Part shown: positions 51,617 through 62,390 of the stretch, in pieces | Position numbering within the stretch: the first letter of the stretch is position 1 | Layout of the letters: the number at the start of each line of letters is the position of its first letter | Assembly (NCBI GenBank): GCA_900314645.1 | Contig: OMWB01000014.1 | Coordinates: 53,384 to 117,383, forward strand | Direction: 5' to 3' | Length of the DNA stretch: 64,000 nucleotides | Source: an uncultured Actinomycetes bacterium | GTDB lineage: Bacteria; Actinomycetota; Coriobacteriia; Coriobacteriales; Atopobiaceae | Notes under the pieces: generated by a model | What the model was told of the DNA's origin: nothing | Databases searched by the model: none | Seen by the model: only the letters and a program-made list of their open reading frames with translations | Position numbers and translations under genes: made by a program

Positions 51617-53596
51617 CTAGTAGTGCGTGATGACGACGTCCCCAACCTCAGTCAGGCCATAGAGCTCCTCAGCCTTGTCGTAGGGGAGGTTGACGCAGCC
51701 GTGGCTGCCGTCGGTTTGGTAGATGGTGCCGCCGAAGGAGTAGCGCCAGGTGGCGTCGTGCATGGCGACGGCGTTCCAGACGAAGGGCATCCAGTAGGTC
51801 ACGTAGCTCACGTACTCGGGCTCGCCAGTGCGCTTGTCCTCGGGGCCCTCGAGACGCACGCTGCCGGACTCCTTGTTGCTGTTCAGCTGCCAGACGCCCT
51901 CGGGGGTGTCATGCCCCTCGCTTGAGTTGCCGGTGACGCAGTCGCTCTCCCAGATGAGGTTGCTGCTGCTGTCGTACATGCGCACGTGCTGCTCGGAGAT
52001 GTCGATGTCGATGTAGCGGTTGCCCCACTCCTGGCCGCCGGGGTTCCAGGAGCCAGCCGTCTGCATCATGGGGATGTCGATGGTCGCGGCGGTGCCAGCC
52101 TTCACGTTGTCGCAGATCTGCTGTGCGAGCTCGGCGCCGTCGATGGTCCACCCATACTCGCCGCCGGTCACGGTGACGTTCTTGCCGTCCGGACGCGTGT
52201 AGCTGCGGGTCTTGCCCACAGTGTCCAGCTCGTCAGAGAGCGGGCCACGTGCCCAGGTGGTGATGGCCTCCTGGTCCACGGTGACCTCGAGCTTGTCCGA
52301 GACCTTGGTCCATCCCGCGATGAGCTCGGCTCCAACCTCAAAGACCTCGTTGTCGCCCACGGTAAGCTTCTGGGTGGCGGAGAGCTTGGCGTTGACGTCT
52401 GCCACGCTCTTGTTGAGCTGCTCGTCGTCAGAGAGCACGGCGGGCTGCACCAAGAGGTCCTCGCCGAGCTCGACGGAGGGGGCAAGCTCGTCAACGGCGG
52501 CAACCGTCAGCTTGACGACCTCCTCGGTGACCAGCGCGGTGCCAGCCTCCTCGGGAACCACCTCGTAGAGATGCTTCTTGTCGTCGTAGCGATAGGTGGC
52601 GTCCTTAGGCTGCTTCGCCGTCTTGTTGAATTCGTCGACCGCATCGGTCACGGCCTTGGTCACCTTTTTCTCGTCAAAGGTGATGGACTTGTCCGCCGTC
52701 AGATCGTGGGTCTCCAAAATCTGGAGCGGCCACTTCCAGGGGTCGAGGGACGAGAGCGCGTCCTTCACGTACGCATCGCCATCGGAGCGCAGGTCGACGT
52801 CGGCCGCGGTGAGGGTGAGGTCGATGCCCTGGCCCGTCACGGCCACCTGATAGCCGCTGGTAGACTCGCTGTGGCGTGCCGCAACCTCCTCGATGGGCTG
52901 CAGCGAGACGTCCTCTCCGTTGATGGTGGTATTGGGCATGAAGTAGCGCTGCGACGCCCACACGCCGCCTCCATACGCTCCGCACACGAGTGCGATAAGG
53001 AGCAGGAAAAGCACGATGCCGAGCTTGCTGCGCTTCTTTTTCTTGGGCTCCTCGAAGGACGCATGCTTCGGTCCGTCCGAGGCAGAGATCTTCGCGATGG
53101 GCTCTGGCGCGGATGCGGGCTCGGAAGGCTCGTCTGTGGTCGGCGTGGCCTCATTGGGTGACCCCTCGTCGCCAGCATGCGGCGCCACCTGGGTGGCGTC
53201 GAGCACCGTGGGCAAGGTGTCGAAGGAGGGGGTCACGCGTACCGTGTCCGCATCGGCCTGTGGCAGAGCCACCGTCTCGGCCGGGACGGAGACTGCTGGT
53301 TGCTCGCTCACGGCCTGCGGCGTTTCGGCGGGTGTTGCCGAGGCCTCACCGTTGACCCGAGCCAGAATCTCTCCCAAGATGGCGTCGATGGCGTCGTCCA
53401 CGGACGGCTCGGCTGTCGCGGGCTCCGTTGCCGGCTCATCCAGCTGAGCCTCGCTCGGTTGCGCCTCGTCCGCCTGCGCCTCGGCCTGCTCATCCTGCTC
53501 GATGACTGGCTCATCTTCCGTTGTGTTGGTAAGGAGCTCTTCTCCGGACTCGTCGTTCTTGGCGAAGTGGGCTCCCATATGCTTTTCTGTGTTCAC
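51617..53596 (-). CDS. L,D-transpeptidase (YkuD) with PG-binding_4 region
   Basis: About 659 residues. A long acidic, Pro/Ala/Glu-rich cytoplasmic N-terminus (about 1-180) precedes a basic stretch and a membrane helix (about 188-212, ending SKLGIVLFLLLIALVCGAYG). Then come PG-binding_4-type domains and a C-terminal YkuD domain with AMHDATWRYSFGG and DGSHGCVNLP (catalytic His and Cys). It makes 3-3 peptidoglycan cross-links outside the membrane. GTG 53596 sits six bases after GAGG; ATG 53602 is immediately upstream and also possible. The 180-residue cytoplasmic tail is much longer than in most family members. Confidence 0.93.
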   Translation of the reverse strand: MNTEKHMGAHFAKNDESGEELLTNTTEDEPVIEQDEQAEAQADEAQPSEAQLDEPATEPATAEPSVDDAIDAILGEILARVNGEASATPAETPQAVSEQPAVSVPAETVALPQADADTVRVTPSFDTLPTVLDATQVAPHAGDEGSPNEATPTTDEPSEPASAPEPIAKISASDGPKHASFEEPKKKKRSKLGIVLFLLLIALVCGAYGGGVWASQRYFMPNTTINGEDVSLQPIEEVAARHSESTSGYQVAVTGQGIDLTLTAADVDLRSDGDAYVKDALSSLDPWKWPLQILETHDLTADKSITFDEKKVTKAVTDAVDEFNKTAKQPKDATYRYDDKKHLYEVVPEEAGTALVTEEVVKLTVAAVDELAPSVELGEDLLVQPAVLSDDEQLNKSVADVNAKLSATQKLTVGDNEVFEVGAELIAGWTKVSDKLEVTVDQEAITTWARGPLSDELDTVGKTRSYTRPDGKNVTVTGGEYGWTIDGAELAQQICDNVKAGTAATIDIPMMQTAGSWNPGGQEWGNRYIDIDISEQHVRMYDSSSNLIWESDCVTGNSSEGHDTPEGVWQLNSNKESGSVRLEGPEDKRTGEPEYVSYVTYWMPFVWNAVAMHDATWRYSFGGTIYQTDGSHGCVNLPYDKAEELYGLTEVGDVVITHY

Positions 53597-53714
53597 GAGC
53601 ATCCTCGTAGTTCGTGTCTTGGCTGCGATGTTGTGCGTCTCTCGTGTGAGATGCTACAGCGGTTACGCTATGGTACCTCAGGTGAGGGGAGCACGGGGCC
53701 AAGGAGGGCAAAGC

Positions 53715-54548
53715 ATGCCGACCATTCACGTTACTGACCTCTCAGACGGTCGTTTGGACGTGTACGCACGTCTGACCGACCACCAATTGCGCAATGTGCT
53801 TGAGCCAGAGCAGGCAGTCATGGTGGTCGAATCGCCCTTTGCCTTGGAGGTCGCTCTCGCCGAGGGCCTCGAGCCGCTGTCGCTGCTCCTCGATGAGCGG
53901 CATGCCGAGCAGGTGTGGCCTTTGGTGGGGCGGCTGGACCCGTCCGTTCCGGTGTTCCTCGCCCCGCGCGAGGTGATGAGCGAGCTTGTGGGCTTCAAGG
54001 TGACGCGCGGCGTGATGGGTGCGTTTCGCCGTCCTCGGCCGCGAACGGTGACGGAGGTGCTTTCTGGGGCTCGGCGCGTCGCGGTGCTCGAGGGGCTCGT
54101 AGACGTGTCCAACGTGGGTGCCCTCTTCCGTTCCGCCGCAGCTCTTGGCGTTGACGCTGTGCTGCTTGACCCGCGCTGCGCAGACCCGCTGACGCGCCGG
54201 GCGCTCCGCGTGTCCATGGGCACGGTGCTGCAGGTGCCCTGGGCCGTCTTTCCCTCGGAAGGCGAGGACAGCTGGCCTGAGGGAGCGCTTGCGACGCTCC
54301 ATGCGCAGGGCTTCCACGTGGCTGCCATGGCCCTCGTGGATGGTGCGACCCCGCTTGACAGCCCCGAGCTTGGGGCACATGAGCGCCTCGCGCTCGTCTT
54401 CGGAAGCGAGGGCTGGGGGATCTCGCAACGTGCGCTTGCGGTGTGCGACGAGGCCGTCATCATCCCCATGGCTCATGGCGTGGACTCCCTCAATGTGGCC
54501 GCGTCATCGGCCGTCGCCTTCTGGCAGCTCTGCCGTACCCGCGCATGA
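53715..54548 (+). CDS. SpoU-family RNA 2'-O-ribose methyltransferase
   Basis: 277 residues. An N-terminal substrate-binding domain (about 1-105) is followed by the SPOUT knot: VDVSNVGALFRSAAALG (motif 1, Asn/Arg), ALVFGSEGWGIS (motif 2) and IPMAHGVDSLNVAASSAVAF (motif 3). It methylates rRNA or tRNA ribose; the target base is not readable. ATG 53715 follows AAGGAGGG. It is divergent from the L,D-transpeptidase gene. Confidence 0.9.
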   Translation: MPTIHVTDLSDGRLDVYARLTDHQLRNVLEPEQAVMVVESPFALEVALAEGLEPLSLLLDERHAEQVWPLVGRLDPSVPVFLAPREVMSELVGFKVTRGVMGAFRRPRPRTVTEVLSGARRVAVLEGLVDVSNVGALFRSAAALGVDAVLLDPRCADPLTRRALRVSMGTVLQVPWAVFPSEGEDSWPEGALATLHAQGFHVAAMALVDGATPLDSPELGAHERLALVFGSEGWGISQRALAVCDEAVIIPMAHGVDSLNVAASSAVAFWQLCRTRA

Positions 54549-54707
54549 GACGCTGCCTAGCGATGAATCTCGCCCTCGATCTCACCATGTGGCGCAGCTT
54601 TGGTGTAAGGCAACGAAACTGCGTCTTGTGAGGCCGTTGGTTGGGTATGACTGTACAAGATGTATTGGCTGGGTGGCCCAGCCTGGAAAAGGAGAAGACT
54701 TACAGAC

Positions 54708-56603
<1,896 letters not shown>

Positions 56604-56611
56604 CGACAGCC

Positions 56612-56700
56612 ATTGTTGACAGCGGGAGGCCCCCGCACGTCAACATCAGCTTAAGGTTCTTGCTGATGTTGACGTGCGGGGGCCTCCCGCTGTCAACAAT
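56612..56700. repeat. Bow-tie palindrome, class B (39-bp arms)
   Basis: Arms 56612-56650 and 56662-56700 are perfectly complementary over 39 bp with an 11-nt loop. Each arm contains TGTTGAC-N18-GTCAACA plus TCAGC. It separates the convergent ftsH and pta genes. The pta stop codon (56693-56695) and the preceding codons lie inside the right arm, so the protein's last residues are written by the repeat. Confidence 0.95.
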
Positions 56701-57643
56701 CAACGACGCCCACGATGTCCTCAGCAGAGCAGCCACGGGAGAGGTCGTTGACCGGCTTGGCGATGCCCTGCAGCACGGGGCCGTAAGCCTCGGCTTTGGC
56801 AAAGCGCTGGACGAGCTTGTAGCCGATGTTGCCAGCGGCGAGGTCGGGGAAGACGAGGATGTTGGCGTTGCCCGGAACCTTGGAGTTGGGGGCCTTCAGC
56901 AGGCCGACGCTCGCCTCGAGGGCTGCGTCAAGCTGCAGGTCGCCGTCGAGCGCGAGCTCGGGAGCCTTCTCCTTGGCCAGGCGGGTGGCCTCCTGGACCT
57001 TCTCGGCGGTGTCGCCACCGGCGGAGCCCATGGTGGAGTAGGAGAGCATGGCGACGACCGGCTCGTCGCTCATCAGGGACTTCCAGGTGGCGGCAGAGGA
57101 GATGGCGATCTCGGAGAGCTGGTCGGCATCCGGGGCAATGTTCAGGCCGCAGTCGGCAAACAGCAGCGTGCCGTTCTCGCCGTACTCGGTGGCGGGGGTG
57201 CACATGATGAAGAAGGAGCTCACGAGCTTGGTGCCCGGGGCGGTCTTCAGGATCTGCAGCGCGGGGCGCAGGGTGTTGGCGGTGGAGTGGCAAGCGCCAG
57301 AGACCAGGCCGTCAGCGTCGCCCAGCTTGACCATCATGGTGCCGTAGTAGGTGTTGTCCGCAACCTGCTCGTAGGCCTGCTCGGGGGTCATGCCCTTGGC
57401 CTTGCGCAGCTCGTACAGGGCGTCAGCGTAGGCCTGGCGCTTGTCGGAGGTCGCCGGATCGATCACGACGGCGCCGGGAGCGTCGATCTCTGCGGGGTTG
57501 CCCAGGATGACCAGGTTGGCAAGGTCCTCCTCGACGATGATCTTGGCGGCGTCGATGGTGCGCTGATCCTCGCCCTCGGGAAGGACAATGGTCTTCTTGT
57601 CGCCCTTGGCAAGGGACTTCATGCGGTCAAGAAACTCGCTCAT
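56693..57643 (-). CDS. pta: Phosphate acetyltransferase
   Basis: 316 residues, the short form with only the catalytic PTA_PTB domain. IVLPEGEDQRTIDAA is the N-terminal block, and CTPATEYGENGTLLFADCGLN and MLSYSTMGSAGG are active-site regions. It interconverts acetyl-CoA and acetyl phosphate. ATG 57643 follows AAAGGAG. ackA is not next to it in this window. The final GVVDC overlaps the palindrome at 56662-56700. Confidence 0.96.
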   Translation of the reverse strand: MSEFLDRMKSLAKGDKKTIVLPEGEDQRTIDAAKIIVEEDLANLVILGNPAEIDAPGAVVIDPATSDKRQAYADALYELRKAKGMTPEQAYEQVADNTYYGTMMVKLGDADGLVSGACHSTANTLRPALQILKTAPGTKLVSSFFIMCTPATEYGENGTLLFADCGLNIAPDADQLSEIAISSAATWKSLMSDEPVVAMLSYSTMGSAGGDTAEKVQEATRLAKEKAPELALDGDLQLDAALEASVGLLKAPNSKVPGNANILVFPDLAAGNIGYKLVQRFAKAEAYGPVLQGIAKPVNDLSRGCSAEDIVGVVDC

Positions 57644-57839
57644 GGTGCTCTCCTTTGTGGGTTGGCGGTACTTCGCTGACATGATGGTAACGCTAATTAT
57701 GCGCGTGCGCTGGGTATTTGGTGGGCAATAGGTTCCATCTGCACGCCCATGATAAAATCTTACGCGCACTTTATAAGACAAGCCAGCAAATTGCCTGTTG
57801 GCGTGTGGAGTCGATACCGACCAGACCGAGAGGAACGCA

Positions 57840-59042
57840 ATGAGCATCGCGAGCGGCCTTCCGCAAAACTTCAACCCCGCTACGTACGACGTCCTCATCG
57901 TGGGTGCCGGATACGCCGGTGCCACCTGCGCCCGCCGTCTGGCCGAGGCGTGTGGCTATAAGGTGGCCATCCTGGAGCGTCGTCCGCACATCGCGGGAAA
58001 CGCTTACGACCGCCTCGATGACGCTGGCATCCTGATTCACGAGTACGGCCCGCACATCTACCACACCACCGATGACCGCGTGCACCAGTTCCTGTCCCGC
58101 TTCACCGAGTGGACCGACTATCAGCACAAGGTGCTTGCCAACATCAAGGGCCAGCTCATGCCGGTTCCGTTCAACCACGCCTCGCTCAAGCTCGCGTTTG
58201 GCGACGAGAAGGGCGAGCGTCTCTATCAGAAGCTCGTGGCCACCTTCGGCGAGAACAAGAAGGTGCCCATCATGGAGCTGCGTGAGCAGAACGATCCCGA
58301 GCTCACCGAGGTGGCAGACTACGTCTACGAGAACGTCTTCCTCTACTACACCATGAAGCAGTGGGGCAAGACGCCCGACCAGATTGACCCGTCCATCACG
58401 GGGCGCGTCCCCGTGTTCGTGGGCGACGATGACCGCTACTTCCCGGCCGCACCGCATCAGGGCATGCCGGCGGAGGGCTACACGCGTCTCTTCGAGCGCC
58501 TGCTCGACCATGACCTCATCGACGTCTTCCTGGGCGTGGATGCGCGCGACGTGCTGTCGGTGACGCCCGACGCCGTCCTCGCCTGCGGCGAGCCCTTTGG
58601 CGGCGACGTGGTCTACACCGGCCCGCTCGACGAGCTCTTCGGCTCTGATCTTGGCGCGCTTCCGTATCGCACGCTCGACATGGTCTTCGAGACGCTCGAT
58701 CAGGACCAGTTCCAGCCAGTTGGTACCGTCAACTACACCACCTCCGAAGACTTCACGCGCATCACTGAGTTCAAGAACATGACGGGTCAGGTTGTCCCTG
58801 GCAAGACGACCATCATGCGCGAGTACTCCAAGGCCTTTGAGCCGGGTAGCGGGCAGACGCCGTACTACGCGATTCTTGAGGACGAGAGCCGAAAGCTCTA
58901 CCAGGCCTACCGTGACCGTGTACTTCCGCTGGTCAACTTCTGGGTGGTCGGTCGCCTCGCGGAGTATCGCTACTATGACATGGACGGAGTGGTGGCTTCC
59001 GCACTTGCGATGTCGGACGAAATCATTGAGGCGAACCACTAG
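57840..59042 (+). CDS. glf: UDP-galactopyranose mutase
   Basis: 400 residues. LIVGAGYAGATCARRLAE is the FAD-binding loop, ERRPHIAGNAYD follows, and GPHIYHTTDD holds the substrate/flavin His. It makes UDP-galactofuranose for cell-surface glycans. ATG 57840 follows GAGAGGAACGC. A glycosyltransferase lies directly downstream. The divergent intergenic region from pta (about 200 bp) has AT-rich TAAAAT and TATAAG boxes, but no clear promoter pair. Confidence 0.96.
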   Translation: MSIASGLPQNFNPATYDVLIVGAGYAGATCARRLAEACGYKVAILERRPHIAGNAYDRLDDAGILIHEYGPHIYHTTDDRVHQFLSRFTEWTDYQHKVLANIKGQLMPVPFNHASLKLAFGDEKGERLYQKLVATFGENKKVPIMELREQNDPELTEVADYVYENVFLYYTMKQWGKTPDQIDPSITGRVPVFVGDDDRYFPAAPHQGMPAEGYTRLFERLLDHDLIDVFLGVDARDVLSVTPDAVLACGEPFGGDVVYTGPLDELFGSDLGALPYRTLDMVFETLDQDQFQPVGTVNYTTSEDFTRITEFKNMTGQVVPGKTTIMREYSKAFEPGSGQTPYYAILEDESRKLYQAYRDRVLPLVNFWVVGRLAEYRYYDMDGVVASALAMSDEIIEANH

Positions 59043-59147
59043 GAGCGACCCCACACAAAACATTAATGTGCGCTTCAGGTGTACTCCATCTTTCTAGCGC
59101 ATCATAGATGGTGGCATTGCCGCGAAAAGCAGCAAGAAAGGCGTTTC

Positions 59148-60182
59148 ATGAGCAAAATTCTCTCCTTCGGCATTCCGTGCTACAACTCTGCCGAATACAT
59201 GGACCACTGCGTGGAGTCGATCCTGTCAGGCAGTGGCTATGCGGATGACATCGAGATCATCATCGTGGACGATGGGTCCACCAAAGACAACACGTACGAG
59301 AAGGCCTTGGATTGGCAGGATCGCTATCCCGAAATCATCAAGGCCGTGCATCAGGAGAACGGCGGCCATGGCATGGCCGTTCTCGCTGGCCTCGAGAATG
59401 CCACGGGCACCTACTACAAGGTCGTTGACTCAGATGACTGGATTGACGGGCCCGCTCTGCAGGAGCTCCTCACCACGCTGCGCGACTTCGAGAAGACGGG
59501 CACGCGCGTCGACCTCGTGATTACCAATTACGTGTACGAGCATGTCGAGGACGGCAAGACCCGCACCATCGACTACCTCTTCGCGCTGCCCAAGCGCCGC
59601 GTGATGGGCTGGAAGGACATCGGCCACTTCTACATCTGGCAGAACCTGCTCATGCACTCGCTGTGCTACCGCACCGACGTCCTGCGCGACGGGGGCGTCC
59701 CCATGCCGGCGCACACCTTCTACGTCGACAACATCTACGCCTACGTGCCCCTGCCGCGCTGCAAGACCCTGTACTACCTGGACGTCGACCTGTACCGCTA
59801 CTTCATCGGCCGCGAGGACCAGTCCGTCAACGAGCAGGTCATGGCCGCCCGCATCGACCAGCAGCTGCGCGTCACGCGCGTCATGATGAAGAGCTACCAC
59901 CTGTACAAGGACGTGTGGCCGGTTCAGCTGCGCAGCTACATGGTTGGCTACTTCACCATTATGATGGCCGTGTGCTCCATCTTCTCCAAGCTGAGCGAGC
60001 AGCCTGACGCCGTGGAGAAGGCCGAGGAGCTGTGGGAGGAGCTGCACAGCTACGACCGCCGCATGTGGAGGCGCTGCCGCCTGGGCGTGATCGGCCTGTT
60101 CACCAACCTTCCCACGAAGGTGGGCGAGAAGACCACCCTGGGCATCTACCACATCGCGCAGAAGCTCGTGAAGTTCAACTAG
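59148..60182 (+). CDS. Glycosyltransferase family 2
   Basis: 344 residues. SFGIPCYNSAEYMDHCVES, IIIVDDGSTKDNTYEKA and KVVDSDDWIDGPAL (DxD-like motif) define the GT-A, GT2 fold in the first 130 residues. The C-terminal 200 residues are helical, with the hydrophobic stretch GYFTIMMAVCSIF suggesting membrane association. The position after glf suggests a galactofuranosyl or other surface-glycan transferase; donor and acceptor are inferred. ATG 59148 follows AAGAAAGG. A class B palindrome begins seven bases after its stop. Confidence 0.88.
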   Translation: MSKILSFGIPCYNSAEYMDHCVESILSGSGYADDIEIIIVDDGSTKDNTYEKALDWQDRYPEIIKAVHQENGGHGMAVLAGLENATGTYYKVVDSDDWIDGPALQELLTTLRDFEKTGTRVDLVITNYVYEHVEDGKTRTIDYLFALPKRRVMGWKDIGHFYIWQNLLMHSLCYRTDVLRDGGVPMPAHTFYVDNIYAYVPLPRCKTLYYLDVDLYRYFIGREDQSVNEQVMAARIDQQLRVTRVMMKSYHLYKDVWPVQLRSYMVGYFTIMMAVCSIFSKLSEQPDAVEKAEELWEELHSYDRRMWRRCRLGVIGLFTNLPTKVGEKTTLGIYHIAQKLVKFN

Positions 60183-60188
60183 CTAGAG

Positions 60189-60298
60189 CGAATGTTGACA
60201 TACGGGGACGGTTCTCCGTCAACAACAGCAGGGAGAGCGGTTCAAGCTGCTCTCCCTGCTGTTGTTGACGGAGAACCGTCCCCGTATGTCAACATTCG
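60189..60298. repeat. Bow-tie palindrome, class B (50-bp arms)
   Basis: Arms 60189-60238 and 60249-60298 are perfectly complementary over 50 bp with a 10-nt loop. Each arm has TGTTGAC-N18-GTCAACA, then ACAGC and an extra inner stem GGGAGAGC. It lies between the glycosyltransferase and the ferredoxin, both on the plus strand, so it is not limited to convergent gene pairs. Confidence 0.95.
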
Positions 60299-60414
60299 TT
60301 AATGCCACTTTGGTGTTGCGTATACAGGCACTATTGTGTACAACATTTATGTGCGTTCGGGTGGGGACCCGGACCAACCCGAGCTTGCGCATCGCGCATT
60401 GGAGAGGAGTGGCC

Positions 60415-60603
60415 ATGAGGGCTACTGTCAACGATGAGTGCATCGGCTGCGGCCTGTGCGAAGGTACCGCCGGCGACGTGTTCGAGGTTGGCGACGAGGG
60501 TGTCGCCGAGGTCATCATCGATGACGAGGTTCCGGAGGAGCTTGAGGACGACGTCCAAGACGCCGCCGACAACTGCCCCGTGGGCGCCATCGAGCTCGAG
60601 TAG
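60415..60603 (+). CDS. 4Fe-4S ferredoxin
   Basis: 62 residues, acidic. CIGCGLCEGT gives three cluster cysteines at residues 9, 12 and 15, and NCPVGAI the fourth, so one 4Fe-4S cluster is expected; the second half of the bacterial 2[4Fe-4S] type is replaced by an acidic helix. It is a small electron carrier whose partner enzyme is not nearby. ATG 60415 follows GGAGAGGAG. A strong terminator follows. Confidence 0.93.
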   Translation: MRATVNDECIGCGLCEGTAGDVFEVGDEGVAEVIIDDEVPEELEDDVQDAADNCPVGAIELE

Positions 60604-60640
60604 TGTCTGTGCCACAACGTGGCGTGCAGCGTTAGAATGT

Positions 60641-60671
60641 ACGGGAGCCGCTTGCGAGCGGCTCCCGTTTT
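60641..60671 (+). terminator. Intrinsic terminator of the ferredoxin gene
   Basis: ACGGGAGCCGCT (60641-60652) pairs with AGCGGCTCCCGT (60657-60668) across TGCG, ending in TTTT. maf starts 16 bases beyond. Confidence 0.9.
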
Positions 60672-60686
60672 GTATGGAGGTTGGAC

Positions 60687-61304
60687 ATGATACTGGCATC
60701 GGCGTCACCGAGACGCCTCGAGCTGCTCGCGGCCTGTGGGCTCGACATAGAGGTGCGGCCTGCCGACATCAACGAGCAGCGTCTTCCCGACGAGCATCCC
60801 CGCGACCTGGTGCGCCGTTTGGCCGAGGGCAAGGCACAAGCTGCCTACGACGCGCTCGACGTGCCCTTAGATGACGTGCTCGTGGCGGCAGACACCATCG
60901 TCTGGGACGATAACGGCGACGTGCTGGGAAAGCCTGCTGACGCGGCCGATGCTGCCCACATGCTCGGGCTGCTCTCGGGCAAGACGCACCATGTCTCCAC
61001 GGGCGTCTGCATCATAGTGCCAGACGCTGAGAGCACGCGTAGGGCCTCGTTTGTCGAGACGACGGACGTGAGCTTCTGTACGCTCTCTGAGGACGAAATT
61101 GGGGCTTACGTGGCGTCGGGCGAGCCGATGGACAAAGCAGGTGCCTACGGCATACAAGGGTTAGGAAGGATGCTGGTGAGCGGCATCAACGGCGACTACC
61201 TCAACGTGGTGGGCCTGCCGGTGAACCGCACCCTTCGCGAGATCGACCGCCTGGTGGGCGGGGAAGCATACGTGACACGAGCTTTGGGAGGCATTCATGA
61301 GTGA
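60687..61304 (+). CDS. Maf-family nucleoside triphosphate pyrophosphatase
   Basis: 205 residues. ILASASPRRLELL is the N-terminal phosphate-binding signature, VLVAADTIVWD and KPADAADA follow, and EPMDKAGAYGIQGLG is the active-site loop. It hydrolyses dTTP/UTP or modified nucleotides and is linked to septum control. ATG 60687 is six bases after GGAGG. It overlaps the downstream peptidase gene by eight bases. Confidence 0.94.
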   Translation: MILASASPRRLELLAACGLDIEVRPADINEQRLPDEHPRDLVRRLAEGKAQAAYDALDVPLDDVLVAADTIVWDDNGDVLGKPADAADAAHMLGLLSGKTHHVSTGVCIIVPDAESTRRASFVETTDVSFCTLSEDEIGAYVASGEPMDKAGAYGIQGLGRMLVSGINGDYLNVVGLPVNRTLREIDRLVGGEAYVTRALGGIHE

Positions 61305-62265
61305 GTACCGCAGCATCACGGACATTGACGGCATCTATGCGGCCAACGCGACCAATGTCGACGGAGCGACGGGCTGCACCGTGATTGTGTGCCCTGCCGG
61401 CGCGACGGTGGGCGTTGACGTGCGCGGTGGCGCACCCGCCACGCGCGAGACTGACCTGCTGCGTCCTGAGGAGACGGTGCAGGAAGTGCATGCCGTGGTC
61501 CTGAGCGGAGGCAGTGCGTACGGTCTGGCCGCTTCGACGGGCGTCATGGAGGAGCTCGAGCGCCGCGACATCGGCCTGGACGTGGGCGTGGGCAAGGTGC
61601 CCATCGTGACGGGCGCCTGCCTGTTCGACCTCGCATGCGGGCGTCCCGACGTGCGACCCACGGCGGCTGATGGCGCTGCTGCGGTGACGGCCGCGCTTGA
61701 CGGTGAGAAGCTCCCGCTGGGAGTGGGCAACGTAGGCGCGGGCACGGGCTGCACGGTGGGGAAGCTCGGTGGCCCCGCGCGTTCGATGAAGACGGGCCTC
61801 GGCGAGTCTGTGCAGACGTGCGGCCCGCTGGTGTGCGGCGCGGTTGCCGCCGTCAACGCGGTGGGTGACGTAGTTGACCCGGTGAGCGGCGATGGCATTG
61901 CCGGCCTTCTGGACGAGGTGGGGGAGCACATCCTCAACAGCCGTGACGCACTGCTGTCGCTTGCCGCAACGATGCCCCTCGAGCGGACCAACACCACCAT
62001 CTCGTGCGTCGTCACCAACGCCAAGCTGACCAAGGCAATGGCAACCAAGGTCGCGCAGATGGCGGCCGACGCCTATGCGCACGCCATCAGGCCTACGCAC
62101 ACGTCAAACGACGGTGACAGCATCTTTGTGATGGCCACGGGCGAGGTCGAGATGCCCATCGATGTGGTGGGTGTGCTCGCCACCAAGGCGCTTGAGGGCG
62201 CCATCGTGGACGCCGCGCTCTCCGCAAAGGGTGCCTACGGCCTCAAGGCGGCGTGCGACCTGTAG
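61297..62265 (+). CDS. P1-family (DmpA/S58) peptidase
   Basis: 322 residues. GSAYGLAASTGVMEELE, GNVGAGTGCTVGKLGG and RTNTTISCVVTNAKL are the family blocks. In this N-terminal-nucleophile family the chain cleaves itself before the catalytic Ser or Thr; here TNTTIS at about residue 233 is the likely site, with Asn-Thr as in nylon hydrolase NylC. Aminopeptidase or amidase activity on small peptides is inferred. The start overlaps maf by eight bases, so the two are coupled. Confidence 0.88.
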   Translation: MSEYRSITDIDGIYAANATNVDGATGCTVIVCPAGATVGVDVRGGAPATRETDLLRPEETVQEVHAVVLSGGSAYGLAASTGVMEELERRDIGLDVGVGKVPIVTGACLFDLACGRPDVRPTAADGAAAVTAALDGEKLPLGVGNVGAGTGCTVGKLGGPARSMKTGLGESVQTCGPLVCGAVAAVNAVGDVVDPVSGDGIAGLLDEVGEHILNSRDALLSLAATMPLERTNTTISCVVTNAKLTKAMATKVAQMAADAYAHAIRPTHTSNDGDSIFVMATGEVEMPIDVVGVLATKALEGAIVDAALSAKGAYGLKAACDL

Positions 62266-62291
62266 GGGACTCTCATAACGATGGGGTAGTC

Positions 62292-62326
62292 GCGTGGGAC
62301 GAGGGTTCGGAACCCTTGTCCCACGC
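62292..62326 (+). terminator. Hairpin terminator of the maf/peptidase unit
   Basis: GCGTGGGAC with GTCCCACGC encloses AGGGTT/AACCCT around a CGG loop, a 15-bp stem with two mismatched bases. No T-run follows. Confidence 0.6.
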
Positions 62327-62333
62327 AGCATGA

Positions 62334-62384
62334 GGCCTGCCGCTTCGGTCCAGACTCGCCCGCTGACGTCCGAAACGGCAGGCC
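62334..62384 (-). terminator. Hairpin terminator of the YdcF-type gene
   Basis: GGCCTGCCG (62334-62342) pairs with CGGCAGGCC (62376-62384), extended inward by TTCGG/CCGAA. It lies directly after the minus-strand stop at 62391. Confidence 0.6.
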
Positions 62385-62390
62385 ACCCGC

